From positions 522,001-586,000 of the forward strand of contig NW_024753943.1 of the NCBI RefSeq assembly GCF_018991925.1: a DNA stretch of 64,000 nt, written 5' to 3'. A program made the position numbers and the translations under genes. Shown here piece after piece: positions 35,311 through 45,285 of the stretch; the stretch's first letter is position 1, and the number at the start of each line of letters is the position of its first letter. A model generated the notes under the pieces. The model saw nothing but the letters and a program-made list of their open reading frames with translations, made no database searches and was not told the origin of the DNA. The DNA is from Homarus americanus (Eukaryota; Arthropoda; Malacostraca; Decapoda; Nephropidae).

Positions 35311-35744
35311 ACCACCAAACATGAACGACTCTCAAAATATTTACGAGTCGCTGTGTTTGTTATCTTGCCACCATCACGTCTACCAAGTTCCGTGTGAACC
35401 AAATATTACAGATATTTCATTATGATAACAATAATGGCGGGACGGACTGACGGGAAGACCGAGGTATGGAGGAGAGACCAGACGGGCGAGAAGACCGGGG
35501 GGGAGGGGGGAATAAGTCACCTACCCAACCTTCCCCTACCCTCCCCTTCACGTCCCCTACCCCACTTCCCCCTACTCTCTCCACTAAGTCCCCATACCTT
35601 ACCTCCCCTAACACACACACAGGTCGGCGCTGCTACCCCACACCTGCTGATCAACGCCTCATTAAGGAGCCATGACCGCTGCATCAAAGCTACGCCACGT
35701 CTTTCATAATTTTCCGGTAAGGAGACCACACCCGCTTCTTCCTT

Positions 35745-35747
<3 letters not shown>
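35311..35747. other. Unique then C-rich DNA
   Basis: G/C-biased low complexity around 35490-35600 (GGGGGGAGGGG then CCTACCC words). Open frames here are compositional. Confidence 0.5.

Positions 35748-35821
<74 letters not shown>
35748..35821. repeat. (TC)n microsatellite, about 37 units
   Basis: Perfect TC run. Confidence 0.97.
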
Positions 35822-35824
<3 letters not shown>

Positions 35825-36382
35825 CAGGGCTTCCTACCCCCTCGCCCCCCCTCAACCCTGACAGTCTTAAGCAGTTTCCACTTCCGTATGCGCCTCTCTC
35901 TCTCTCTTTTCCATCTGACTTCCTTTTCCTTTCTTCTCTTCCTGCCATACCTCCTCCTCCTCCTCCCCATCCCACTGGCCATCCTTCCCCTCCACCTTTC
36001 CCACTTCCCCTTCTCCATCCCTCCTGTTGGATATCTCTCCTCCTCCACTCGACTCCTCTCCCATCTCAAGCTAGTTCCCTCCATTGCCACAGAGACATAG
36101 TGGCGCTGTCCTCCATGAATACGTGATGTAACATAGAAAATTACTTTGTTTACCGGCAATATATCTTCTATGTATCTATATCTGGCACTAAATACATAAA
36201 AAAATATAACTAATGAATACATGTATAACGATGAGATGTATAAACCACCATACATATGAATACACCACCATATTTATAATACTGATACCATCGTAAGCAC
36301 AAACCTCACCATCACTGCCATCGACAACAGTGATTTTATTTTCACTGTAAAAAATCAAATTCACTTTATCCTCATCACCATT
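35822..36382. other. Pyrimidine-rich then AT-rich DNA
   Basis: TCCTCC-rich to about 36070, then AT-rich DNA with TATATCT and ATACAT words. No gene is seen. Confidence 0.55.
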
Positions 36383-36650
36383 AAACTACACCACACCATC
36401 ACACTGCACCACACCATCATACTGTACCACACCATCACACTGTACCACACTATCATACTGCACCATACACACCACCACACCATTACACTGCACCATACAC
36501 ACCATCACACTGCACCATACACACACACAACACCACTTCTCCCTTCCCTCTAAGACAGGCAAGACGGCAGGAAGGAGGGAGGGGAGGGAGGGAGAGAGGG
36601 AGGGAAGGTAGAGGAAGGTAGAGGAAGGTAGGGAGGGAGGGAGCGGGTGA
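36383..36650. repeat. CACCACACCATCACACTG minisatellite and GGAAGGTAGA repeat
   Basis: About eight 18-20 bp units of CACCACACCATCACACTG with CATACACAC insertions (36390-36530), then GGGAGG and three GGAAGGTAGA units (36565-36650). Confidence 0.88.
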
Positions 36651-36705
36651 CGGACAGGTTGCAGCTTATCCTTGTGTGCTGGTCAACTCGCCTTCCTCAG
36701 GTCAG

Positions 36706-36786
36706 GGGGCGGCATCCCTTGGGAGACCTGGGATACTTTCCTATGGTAGACGCCTGGCACTAGGACCCACGGGGAAGGTTCTACGA
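36706..36786 (+). other. Candidate exon A, unidentified
   Basis: An 81-base open segment (27 codons, GAASLGRPGILSYG then RRLALGPTGKVLR) follows CCTTCCTCAGGTCAG and ends at CGA/GTAATG, a weak donor. It is unlike the repeat-derived frames nearby in composition. Its end is in phase with candidate exon B at 37064, which would give a 277-base intron ending in a good polypyrimidine tract. No family is recognised. The minus strand of this region is also partly open, so coding direction is not certain. Confidence 0.2.
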
Positions 36787-37063
36787 GTAATGTACGTGGT
36801 TTTACACACACACACACACACACATGCATCTGCCCTTAAAAAAATTCCTAACTACAGAAAAATCTCCAAAAAACGCCCCAAAAAATACAAAAATAAAAAT
36901 ACCCAAACATGTCAAAACTAAAGAAAAAAATAAGATAAGAATAGAAACGGGATATAGGAAATCAATATAAAATTTACCTTAAAATGGCTTCCAATACGAT
37001 TTTTTCCCTCCCTCTCTCCTGAAACTTTTAATCACTTTTAAGGAATAAAGTTTTCTTCCACAG

Positions 37064-37136
37064 GGCGAGGTCATGGCGGAGGAGGAGGAAGACGAGGAGG
37101 AGGAGGAGGAGAACGTCATGGTGGGATGGGGAAGAG
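37064..37136 (+). other. Candidate exon B, acidic, unidentified
   Basis: TTTTCTTCCACAG directly precedes a 73-base open segment (24 codons plus one base: GEVMAEEEEDEE then EEEENVMVGWGR) that ends at AAGAG/GTGAGC. Acceptor and donor both fit metazoan consensus well. The acidic run is encoded by GAG repeats and could equally be a (GGA)n microsatellite that happens to be flanked by splice-like words. In phase with candidate A upstream. A downstream partner in phase was not found. Confidence 0.22.
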
Positions 37137-37204
37137 GTGAGCAAGTAGGAGGATGAGGAAGAAGAAACAGGCAAACGAAGAGGAGAAGGAGGAAGAAGCG
37201 GAGG

Positions 37205-37206
<2 letters not shown>

Positions 37207-37299
<93 letters not shown>
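37207..37299. repeat. (CA)n microsatellite, about 46 units
   Basis: Perfect CA run. Confidence 0.98.
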
Positions 37300-37301
<2 letters not shown>

Positions 37302-37542
37302 TAAACACTCAATAAGGTTCGTTCTTGCTTACATTGTGAAATATAAATGAAAGCAAAGAATGAGAGCCACTGCAGTCAATATACACAGGGGGAAGATTAG
37401 CACCGAGGGGAAAACCACCACAAAATTGACGTGAAAAAAAGCAGAAAGAAAACTAATAAAATATAAAGATACAGAGATAACTTTTTTCTTCAATGTTTGG
37501 GAGGGGTTATGTATAGAGGTCGTTTATCATAGTTATATACAG

Positions 37543-37689
37543 TAGCTAAAACAACTATCTGTGCAGGTGGGGGTCGATATGCTCCGAAATTTTACGTGTG
37601 ACTAGTGACAGCTCTCATATACCAATATTTATCGTCCATGGTCTCATATTGTTTCCCCACAAAGTATGCACAGATAGTTGTTTTAGCTA
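37543..37689. repeat. Perfect 23-bp inverted repeat (stem-loop)
   Basis: The 23 bases at 37543-37565 (TAGCTAAAACAACTATCTGT plus GCA) are the exact reverse complement of 37667-37689, separated by a 101-base loop. The right arm ends one base before the left arm of the foldback-like element at 37691. Confidence 0.93.
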
Positions 37690-37690
37690 A

Positions 37691-38140
37691 TGTACAGTTA
37701 ACTACTCCACTTCCGCGTTTACCACTTAGCGTTGACAATCCTATCTCTCCCTGAGGTCTGAACCCCAAAACTCAAAGGTGTGAATTCGAATCATTTGCTA
37801 GTGAGCGGGAGGGAGAGGTGGTGAGTCGAAGTAGTTGTCTTTCTGTGGTATGGAGACTGGGCTTCGATTTAAGAGATCAGAGTTCGGGGTTCGATTTAAG
37901 AGATCAGAGTTCGGGGTTCGATTTAAGAGATCAGAGTTCGGGCTTCGATTTAAGAGATCAGAGTTCGGGCTTCGATTTAAGAGATCAGAGTACGGGATTT
38001 AAGAGATCAAGTCTGGGGTCGATTTAAGAGATCAGAGTTCGGGCTTCGATTTAAGAGATCAGAGTTCGGGGTTAAGACCTCAGCGAGAGAGAGGATTGGC
38101 AACGCTAAGTGGTAAACGCGGAAGTGGAGTCAACTGTACA
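37691..38140. mobile_element. Foldback-like element: long inverted arms around a minisatellite
   Basis: Left arm 37691-37766 and right arm 38068-38140 are inverted copies (76 and 73 bp), with about five substitutions and one 3-base gap and a perfect 31-bp core (including CAACGCTAAGTGGTAAACGC on the right arm). Both ends read TGTACAGTT inward. The interior holds a 27-bp minisatellite and no coding sequence. Long inverted arms with tandem repeats inside resemble foldback or non-autonomous DNA elements. No clear target-site duplication is seen, so mobility is inferred, not shown. Confidence 0.65.
37861..38067. repeat. 27-bp minisatellite inside the foldback-like element
   Basis: About eight copies of TTCGATTTAAGAGATCAGAG plus TTCGGGC, with GGGGTTCG and truncated variants near 37985-38020. 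Confidence 0.94.
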
Positions 38141-38261
38141 GAACGACCAGTAGTCCAGTAGTAGGAGACTAGGACGACATTGCTATTTCTAAACAAAGTA
38201 GTGACGACAACTACCACTACCACCACCACTACCCCTGTGTATTGGAGATTCATATATCATA

Positions 38262-38520
38262 ACACACTACAGCAAGTATTCACCCCCAGTAACAACACTA
38301 CAGCAAGTATTCACCCCCAGTAACATCACTACAGCAAGTATTCACCCCCAGTAACAACACTACAGCAAGTATTCACCCCCAGTAACAACACTACAGCAAG
38401 TATTCACCCCCAGTAACATCACTACAGCAAGTATTCACCCCCAGTAACAACACTACAGCAAGTATTCACCCCCAGTAACACCACTACAGCAAGTATTCAC
38501 CCCCAGCAACAACACTACAG
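38262..38520. repeat. 30-bp minisatellite, about 8.5 copies
   Basis: Unit is ACACTACAGCAAGTATTCAC plus CCCCAGTAAC. Copies are almost identical (AACA, ATCA and ACCA variants at the junction), so the array is young. Confidence 0.96.
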
Positions 38521-38859
38521 CTACACCATCTGTATTAGGGGAATATTACAGTCGTCCATTTACCAGAGTACACAATTATAATTAAGTAATCATAACATTA
38601 CAATAATTCACACAAGTACATTATTACAGTCATTCATTTGCAACATTATATAATTATCATCATTTACCTATGAGAATACATGGACAGGTGTTATTATTTT
38701 ATTTATTCTTTTCTCTTATACAATGGCTTCATTACCAAGTTTTACCTGCATACAAACTACACCTGCGCCCGGAACCTTACCTGTACACCTACCAATTTAC
38801 AACCACACGTGTTAATGAGAATGGGGAGAAGTCTTGGTATTAACACTATCACCTCCCCT
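38521..38859. other. Unique AT-rich DNA
   Basis: Ordinary sequence. A 66-codon plus frame at 38680-38880 is unsupported. Confidence 0.5.
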
Positions 38860-39040
38860 CGGTTGTCGGACTTGACTTGACCTGACCTGCCCTTATCTGA
38901 ACTAACCTAACCTGGCAGACCTGTAACCTTTTTTTAAAGTAAACTGACCCATCCCTAACCTAACCCACAATAACATAATCAGACAATACCATAACCTAAC
39001 TTAACCCAACGTAACTCTAACGTAACCTAACCCTAATGTA
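38860..39040. repeat. CCTAA-rich degenerate telomere-like sequence
   Basis: CTAACCTAACCTGG, CCTAACCTAACCC, CATAACCTAACTTAACC and AACGTAACCTAACCC words within 180 bp. Confidence 0.75.
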
Positions 39041-39243
39041 AACTTTTTAGACTATTGACGTTATACTCACATAGCCGGTCCACTGAATTCTAAGCCACCG
39101 AGGGTCAGTACTAAATGAGACGACTGGACAAACACAATGTTCTCACAAAACACTAAAAAAAATGACATCAATGAAATACACTCCCCCAAAAAATCAACAA
39201 TAATCACACGGCCCGGGGAATCTACCTCATTATCCCCCCCTCC

Positions 39244-39244
<1 letters not shown>

Positions 39245-39285
<41 letters not shown>
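39245..39285. repeat. (AC)n microsatellite
   Basis: About 20 AC units. Confidence 0.97.
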
Positions 39286-39287
<2 letters not shown>

Positions 39288-39578
39288 AAAACAAGCTCCA
39301 AAACGGCATGATAAAGAACACCCCCCCAAAAAATGTACTCAACGCTCATTGGTTGGTCTCGATTAATTATCAGTTGTTCAAACGTATTGCATTCTCATTG
39401 GTTAATCTCAATCATCAATTGCTCATTTACCGCTCTGATACAGCTTGTCATTAAGTATGCCTCAACTACACGCTTTATACCCAACAATGCCGCGTTATTT
39501 TTTTTTCACTCTTCGTCAAAAACATTATCAACAATTGCTTATATAAAGTGGCCCGGTACTGTTCCACTCCACATGCAG

Positions 39579-39696
39579 GTTGACGGGGAGAGGAGAGGAA
39601 CGAACTCGCAGATGCTGGAGCCCAAACACCGGGTACTGGACACCACGGGGAGCAATTGCAGGAAATTCCAGGACCCAGTGCCTCGTCCTGTGGGAG
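39579..39696 (+). other. Candidate exon C, unidentified
   Basis: A 118-base segment after TTCCACTCCACATGCAG and before GGGAG/GTATGAG. The frame gives 39 codons plus one base: VDGERRGTNSQMLEPKHRVL then DTTGSNCRKFQDPVPRPVG. The donor is a close match to consensus and the segment is markedly richer in G+C than the AT-rich sequence upstream. It starts in phase 0 and ends in phase 1. A second plus-strand frame is also open across part of it. No family is recognised. Confidence 0.27.
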
Positions 39697-39794
39697 GTAT
39701 GAGAGGTATTTTACTACTTCTGCTACTATGCCGTCAGTCTCATTTCCTCGATCCTGTTACAATGGTGGAGGATTTCCGGCTCCACTCATACCCA

Positions 39795-39955
39795 CGTCCC
39801 ACATTGTAACTATATCATCACCACCACCACATCACTACTACTATATCACCACTACATCACCACCATCACATCACTATTACATTACCACCGCAATACCACC
39901 GCTACCACATCATAACCATTACATCACTACACCACACCACCACCAGGATGAAAGT
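39795..39955. repeat. CAC/ATC-rich repeat
   Basis: Imperfect CACCAC, CATCACTAC and ACCACC units. Confidence 0.88.
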
Positions 39956-40208
39956 CAGGTTCCTGTACTAATTACGACCCTAGCCACAACAAGTCTGTCC
40001 GCCTGAATGACCTCTTTTCATCTGACCGACCAACACCATGTCACAAGGCTAAAGCTTTCTGCAGCTCCCATCATGCATGTACACTTCTGAGCCGCCGGCG
40101 GGGTAACGAGGGGATCTGTCTGCTGACCTGAGCTACCGTCCTGTCTCTCTCTGGTGTACGGACAAAACCCCAGTCTCATATATAAAATATAAAATAAAAC
40201 ACTTTTAT

Positions 40209-40231
40209 GTTAGGTTAGGTTAGGTTAGGTT
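40209..40231. repeat. (TTAGG)n, four units, plus orientation
   Basis: GTTAGGTTAGGTTAGGTTAGG, opposite in orientation to the CCTAA blocks at 25.25 and 38.9 kb. Confidence 0.93.
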
Positions 40232-40310
40232 CGGTGCTTCTATATGTAGCTTCGTCGGTCGGTCGGTAGAAAACTGTTGGGGTTTTGTCATGGATTCGTC
40301 TCTCCTGCCC

Positions 40311-40352
40311 ACACACACACGTACTGTACGTGTGTGTGTGTGTGTGTGTGTG
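40311..40352. repeat. Palindrome (AC)nGTAC-T-GTAC(GT)n
   Basis: ACACACACACGTAC at 40311-40324 is followed after one base by its exact reverse complement at 40326-40339, which continues as (GT)n. A hairpin or cruciform could form. Confidence 0.92.
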
Positions 40353-40841
40353 TTAGCGGACAAAGGTAAGAGCCACTAAGCACTATCAACACTCAGTACA
40401 ACTATCCTATTAAAATCAGAAGAGATCAGTGAAAGTTGTTGTGAACTCTCCAAAACGACTAAGACAGGTAAGACAAAGAACACATCAGCAGGTAACAAAC
40501 CTGTAGAACATAATTAATAATCTTGTGAGGGAAAATAACACGAAGAACAACCCAGTATTAAGGTATTGCCACAATTTAATACTTAACCCGGGTGGTAAAT
40601 ATTGACGTTTATCAATGTCCTCCCTGTGTAGATAATAGGACTGTATAGGGTATTCTGCTAGTCCCTGTACACCTGTAATTAAGTCGACAATATGGTTATT
40701 AACCTTATTCTAATTCTCGTAAATACTAGAAATTGTCACAGTGGATATTGGTAATTATCACAGGTGTACTAGAGGATCACCGGGTAATTAACGATGGTTA
40801 CCTTCACCTCAAACACTAACAACAACAACAGACACACGAAC

Positions 40842-40844
<3 letters not shown>
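40353..40844. other. Unique DNA, no gene seen
   Basis: Non-repetitive. A loose GGTGTACTAG / CCTGTACACCTG pairing near 40665 and 40760 is the only structure noticed. Confidence 0.5.

Positions 40845-40877
<33 letters not shown>
40845..40877. repeat. (AC)n microsatellite
   Basis: About 16 AC units. Confidence 0.96.
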
Positions 40878-41575
40878 TATTGTATACCGAAAAGAATAAA
40901 TAAATAATACTCATTGACTAATATATTGGTCTTGTTATTCATAGTGAAAAACTTAACCATACATCGGGCAGTCACCTTACAGCGATACGTCTGGCAGGGC
41001 TCACGGACATAGTGCTGCTTGTTACACCAAACTCTCGTACGGCAGTGATCCCAAAAGCGACAGTATGTTTCATTGCAGTGTAAATATGTTTTTTTTTAAT
41101 CAATAATGCGTTTGTTCCGCCTCAAGTAACAAAGGATAAAGTAATTTTATTAAAACAGAATAATACTGACCTTCCTAAATCGTATTAGTATTTCAATCGT
41201 ATTAAACACTAGTTCATAAACTTTACGAACCAATGTTTAAGATTCAAAATTTTATCTCAATTTAAACCGTATTTATGGCAGCTAAAAACAAGACGCGATT
41301 TTTCAAGAGATTTTATACTTCAAAAAACAATTCCTATGTCCAATGTATTTCCAGGATGAAATTTAGGGCCAAGTTATTAGTAATTCCGTTCCAATAATCT
41401 TTTAAACGACTACATATTTTCTCCATCCTCAAACATCTGATTATATTCACCGCTGTTTTCATTTCTTTTATTATTCATTTGGGTAAATTCTCTAATAATT
41501 AGTCTCTTATGTCTTGTAGAATAATGTTCAGAATTAGGGCATTTTTTCCTTGAAACCGTTTGATCAAGTCTTACT
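40878..41575. other. Unique AT-rich DNA, no gene seen
   Basis: About 700 bp of AT-rich non-repetitive sequence with stops in all frames. Confidence 0.55.
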
Positions 41576-41585
41576 GATGATGATG

Positions 41586-41629
<44 letters not shown>

Positions 41630-41648
41630 GATTATTATTATTATTATG
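41576..41648. repeat. (ATT)n microsatellite
   Basis: About 22 units, with ATG variants at both ends. Confidence 0.97.
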
Positions 41649-42109
41649 ACAGGTACAGACAATATTATTATCATTGTAATAATAATGGAGGTGAGGTGGT
41701 GGGGGGAGGAGGGTGAGGGGATGAGGGATAAGGGGGGGGGGGTATATCAAACTATCCCTTCGAGCGATGACCCAACGACACAGTGCCTGGCTGGCGTGAG
41801 GGAAGGAGAGAGAGAGAGACGCCGGCCTGCACTCTTGTTTGGCATGCAGGTGGCGGCTAGACTAATGCAGGGAACTGTCCGGGGAAAAAATGAAGGTGGT
41901 GAAATTTTGCACAATGAGTTTCCCTGCCTCAACCTTCTCCTCCTTCACCCCCTCCTGCACCCTCACCCTCCTGCACCCTCACCCGGATCCTTGCATAATA
42001 AATAAAGCGAGTGAAGTGTGTTGCTGGTTATATAATATTTCCGTAATGAGGGAAGGTAAGTGAGGCGAGTGCGTTATGTTGCTCTTATAATGCAAAAGTA
42101 AGTGGCTGT
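41649..42109. other. Mixed DNA
   Basis: A G-run at 41733-41741 and CCCTCCTGCACCCTCA repeated near 41945-41985. The 151-codon plus frame starting at 41550 begins inside the (ATT)n and has no recognisable domain. Confidence 0.5.
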
Positions 42110-42340
42110 TAAGTAGTTATATACGTGCTTTGATACTTCAATAATAAGTGGCTTTAAGTAGGGCATGTAAGTAAGCCTGAAGAGTGTGTTGTTGGGTATT
42201 AAGTGCCTTTAAAGTTTGTAAGTGTGTTATAGTTATATTTTTTGGGGGGAGGATTTTAAGGTGATATTGTAAGTGTGTAATACTTAGGCTGGGTGTAGTG
42301 TGTTGTTGGTATAATGATATAAGTGGCTTCAAGATACTCT
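42110..42340. repeat. Degenerate TAAGTGGCTTTAAGTA repeat
   Basis: AAGTGGCT, TAAGTGTGT and GTGTTGTTGG words recur about every 60-70 bp, three to four diverged copies. Confidence 0.65.
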
Positions 42341-42369
42341 TTAGAGATCTTACGACAGATTAACACTTT

Positions 42370-42535
42370 CCCGACAGCTATTTCCTCAACAAACAATTTC
42401 CCGATAGCTATTTCCTAAACAAACACTTTCCCGACAACTACTGCCCCAACAAAAACTTTCCCGACAGATATTTCCCCCAACAAACACTTTCCCGACAGCT
42501 ATTTCCCCCAACAAACACCTTCCCCACAAAACCCC
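42370..42535. repeat. 31-bp minisatellite, about five copies
   Basis: Unit is AACAAACACTTTCCCGACAG plus CTATTTCCCCC, with CAACTACTGCC and AAACTTTCC variants. Confidence 0.94.
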
Positions 42536-42842
42536 CAAAATTATACGAAGGAATTAAGATTAAAATAAAAATTACAATTAAAAAAAATGAAGATCAGGAT
42601 TAATATGTAAATGAATAAAAAATAAACAACAATAATTAAAATAAATAAATATACAAACTATACAACTAAAAATATAAATATTACTTTAAATATATGAACA
42701 CAAAACAAATTATTTTTTTAATATATGATATACCGGAAATTATATACATAGTGGAGAGGAAACCATATGCAGTACTAATGAGATATTGACACACCTGATG
42801 ATGACAGGTGGGAAACTAACGAAGAACTAACTGAGGAAACCC
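42536..42842. other. Unique AT-rich DNA
   Basis: A-rich sequence without a recognisable gene. Confidence 0.55.
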
Positions 42843-42878
42843 ATAATAATAATGATAATAATAATGATAATAATAATG

Positions 42879-42914
<36 letters not shown>

Positions 42915-42938
42915 TATAGTGTGTGTGTGTGTGTGTGA
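42843..42938. repeat. (AAT)n then (GT)n
   Basis: AAT units with GATAATAAT variants at 42843-42916, then about ten GT units at 42919-42938. On the minus strand these lie at the 3' end of the SINE-like sequence, where simple-repeat tails are typical. Confidence 0.95.
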
Positions 42939-43215
42939 TACTGGCAGCTGTTCGCGTTCGAGGCTAGCCCAGCATGATAACTACACCCTGAGTTAACGAG
43001 GTGTATAACCCAATGTCAAGGAGAAACCCAGGAAAACCGGACAACTCGCCAACTGCACTGGCTAACATCTATCCAAGAATACGATCCGCTAAGGTAATCG
43101 ATTAACAGAGGCAAATGGTGGTAAAGAAAGTTGAACTAGACTGGGGATCGAACCCGGGACCATTTGCTTGAGAGACGAGTATGGTGAGCACTATATGAGA
43201 GAAGTCACCATTAGA
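42939..43215 (-). mobile_element. Probable tRNA-derived SINE
   Basis: On the minus strand the head reads CTCTCAAGCAAATGGTCCC then GGGTTCGATCCCCAG. This holds a perfect RNA polymerase III B-box GGTTCGATCC (plus-strand complement at 43145-43154) in the position of a tRNA T-arm, with a variable arm and anticodon-like stem before it. About 200 bp of tRNA-unrelated body follow, ending in a simple-repeat tail (CA)n-(ATT)n at 42938-42843. The A-box is diverged, so the head cannot be assigned to a tRNA species. Inference from structure, without a family match. Confidence 0.55.
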
Positions 43216-43227
43216 AAGTGATAGAGA

Positions 43228-43333
<106 letters not shown>

Positions 43334-43569
43334 TTGATCTAGTGAAAAAATTAATTCAGGCTCTTTAAAATAAAAACAAAATAAACCATGTCCAAGCTCA
43401 TTAAAACCAGCCAGAATAAATCAAACCTCAAGAGAAAATTAACTTCAAAGGCAACTTCAAAAACACCCAAAAACAACTTCAGCGTGAAATGAAATCTTAA
43501 GAGGAACTTCAAAGTCAATATATCAAACCTCATAAAAAAGTTTAAGGTCTTATCATAGTTTTCAACCTC

Positions 43570-44085
43570 TTCCCTGACGACTTGGCTCTTCCTCCTCCTC
43601 ATCCTCCTCTTCCTGTTCTTCCTCCTCTTCCCAGGTACTCTAATCCCCTCCTTGCTCATCCTATCTTCCTCTTCTTCTTCCTGTTCTTCCTCCTCTTCCC
43701 AGGTACTCTAATCCCCTCCTTGCTCATCCTCTCTTCCTCTTCTTCTTCCTCCTCCTCCTCCTCTTCCTGCTCTTCCTCCTCTTCCCAGGTAATTCTTAAT
43801 AATTCCTCCTTGCTCATCCTTCTCTTCTCCTCTTCTTCTCTTCCCCTTCTCCTCCTCCTCTTCCTGTTCTTTCCTCCTTCCCAGGTACTCTAATCCCCTC
43901 CTTGCTCATCCTATCTTCCTCTTCTTCTTCCTGTTCTTCCTCCTCTTCCCAGGTACTCTAATCCCCTCCTTGCTCCTCCTCTCTTCCTCTTCTTCTTCCT
44001 CCTCCTCCTCCTCTTCCTGCTCTTCCTCCTCTTCCCAGGTACTCTAATCCCCTCCTTGCTCATCCTCTCTTCCTCCTCCTCCTTC
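43570..44085 (+). repeat. Higher-order pyrimidine minisatellite with repeated CCCAG/GTA
   Basis: Six units of about 65-90 bp, each ending TTCCTCCTCTTCCCAG and then GTACTCTAATCCCCTCCTTG (one reads GTAATTCTTAATAATTCCTC). Short and long units alternate, and the pair order repeats, so the array has a higher-order period of roughly 250 bp. Confidence 0.93.
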
Positions 44086-44119
44086 TACACTAGTGACGCC
44101 TCCTAAGGTGATACAACAG

Positions 44120-44425
44120 GTGGGCGAGGATGGGAGGGAGGTATTTGTATGGGAGGGTGAGGAAGGAGAGGGAGGTGGGAGGGGGAGAATGAGGAGGGAG
44201 GGGGAGAATGAGGAGGGAGGAGTGATGGGGAAAATGATGGAGTGGGGAGAGTGAGGAAGGAGGGGGAGTGTGAAAGGAAGGGGAAGAGTGAGGATGTAGT
44301 GGGAGGGGGGGGTGGGGGTGGGGAGAGTGGGGAGGGGGGTGAGAGTGTGGGGGGTAAGGGGGGGAGAGTGTAGTGGGAGGGGAGGGGGGGGTGAGAGTGT
44401 GGGGGAGGGGTGAAAGTGGGGGGAG
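44120..44425. repeat. G-rich low-complexity array
   Basis: GGGAGGGGGAGAATGAGGAG repeats and GTGGGAGGGG units. Runs of G on the plus strand could form quadruplexes. Confidence 0.9.
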
Positions 44426-44479
44426 GTAGACAAGACCTGATACCTTACATAAAATTGATTATTATGCAAACTAGAAGTA

Positions 44480-44681
44480 TCGTCTCTGTCTGTCTGTCTG
44501 TCTCTCTGCTTGTCTCTGTCTCCTTGTTTGTCTGTCTATCTGTGTCCTTCTATCTCTTGCTCACTCGCTCACTTTCTCTCATCATCCACGTGAAGGTAGA
44601 CATTAATTGTTGTGTGGCTGTGGACAGTAAGGTTTAGGTCTAAAATCTGTTCATATTTTGTGGACAATAGACACTTTATCG

Positions 44682-44735
<54 letters not shown>
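44480..44735. repeat. (CTGT)n / (TC)n region
   Basis: CTGTCTGT and TGTCTCTGTCTCC words at 44480-44545, and a perfect (TC)n run at 44687-44735. Confidence 0.92.
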
Positions 44736-44739
<4 letters not shown>

Positions 44740-44930
44740 GTCCTAACTTTTGCTGTTCTCATTTCTCTCTATTTTTTTGCTTCCTCTTTTTCATTACTTA
44801 TTTCACCAAAAGTTTTCAATGATATTAAATTCTTCAGAGAGGAAAAAAAGGTATGAATATTTTTATGTGTTATGCTGCGTAAGCTGCTCCCAAGTACAAC
44901 AACTTTCTTTTTCCCTCCTCATGTATTCTG

Positions 44931-44932
<2 letters not shown>

Positions 44933-44972
<40 letters not shown>
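44933..44972. repeat. (AC)n microsatellite
   Basis: About 20 AC units. Confidence 0.97.
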
Positions 44973-44975
<3 letters not shown>

Positions 44976-45180
44976 TAATATAACCTATTGTCTTTTAAAT
45001 CTACTTTATCTTATTACCTATTGAAAAAACTGGCGCAGGTACCAGCCGTCTGCCCACCTGGAGGCTGTGTGACATACAGTTCTGGTATTGGCTGGTGTAA
45101 GAGTGACTGCCGTGAGCCGAACACCTGAGTAATGGTTTCACTATTGATTTTCTTCACTTGCTGTACATAATATCACGAAC

Positions 45181-45250
45181 GATGATTTAATCCATTGAGT
45201 ATGATGATTTAATCCATTGAGTGCGATGATTTAATCCATTGAGCATGATA
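45181..45250 (-). repeat. 22-bp satellite fragment, three copies, minus orientation
   Basis: GATGATTTAATCCATTGAGT plus AT repeated three times. Its complement matches the 22-bp unit at 3569-4057 (ATTAAATCATC with ACTCAA) with one or two changes. Confidence 0.9.
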
Positions 45251-45285
45251 ACTTGATGGATTAAGAGGTTAAGTCAATGTACTTA

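Noticed and set aside
41550..42005. 151-codon plus frame
   Set aside because: The start lies inside (ATT)n poly-isoleucine. The remainder has no recognisable domain and contains simple repeat.
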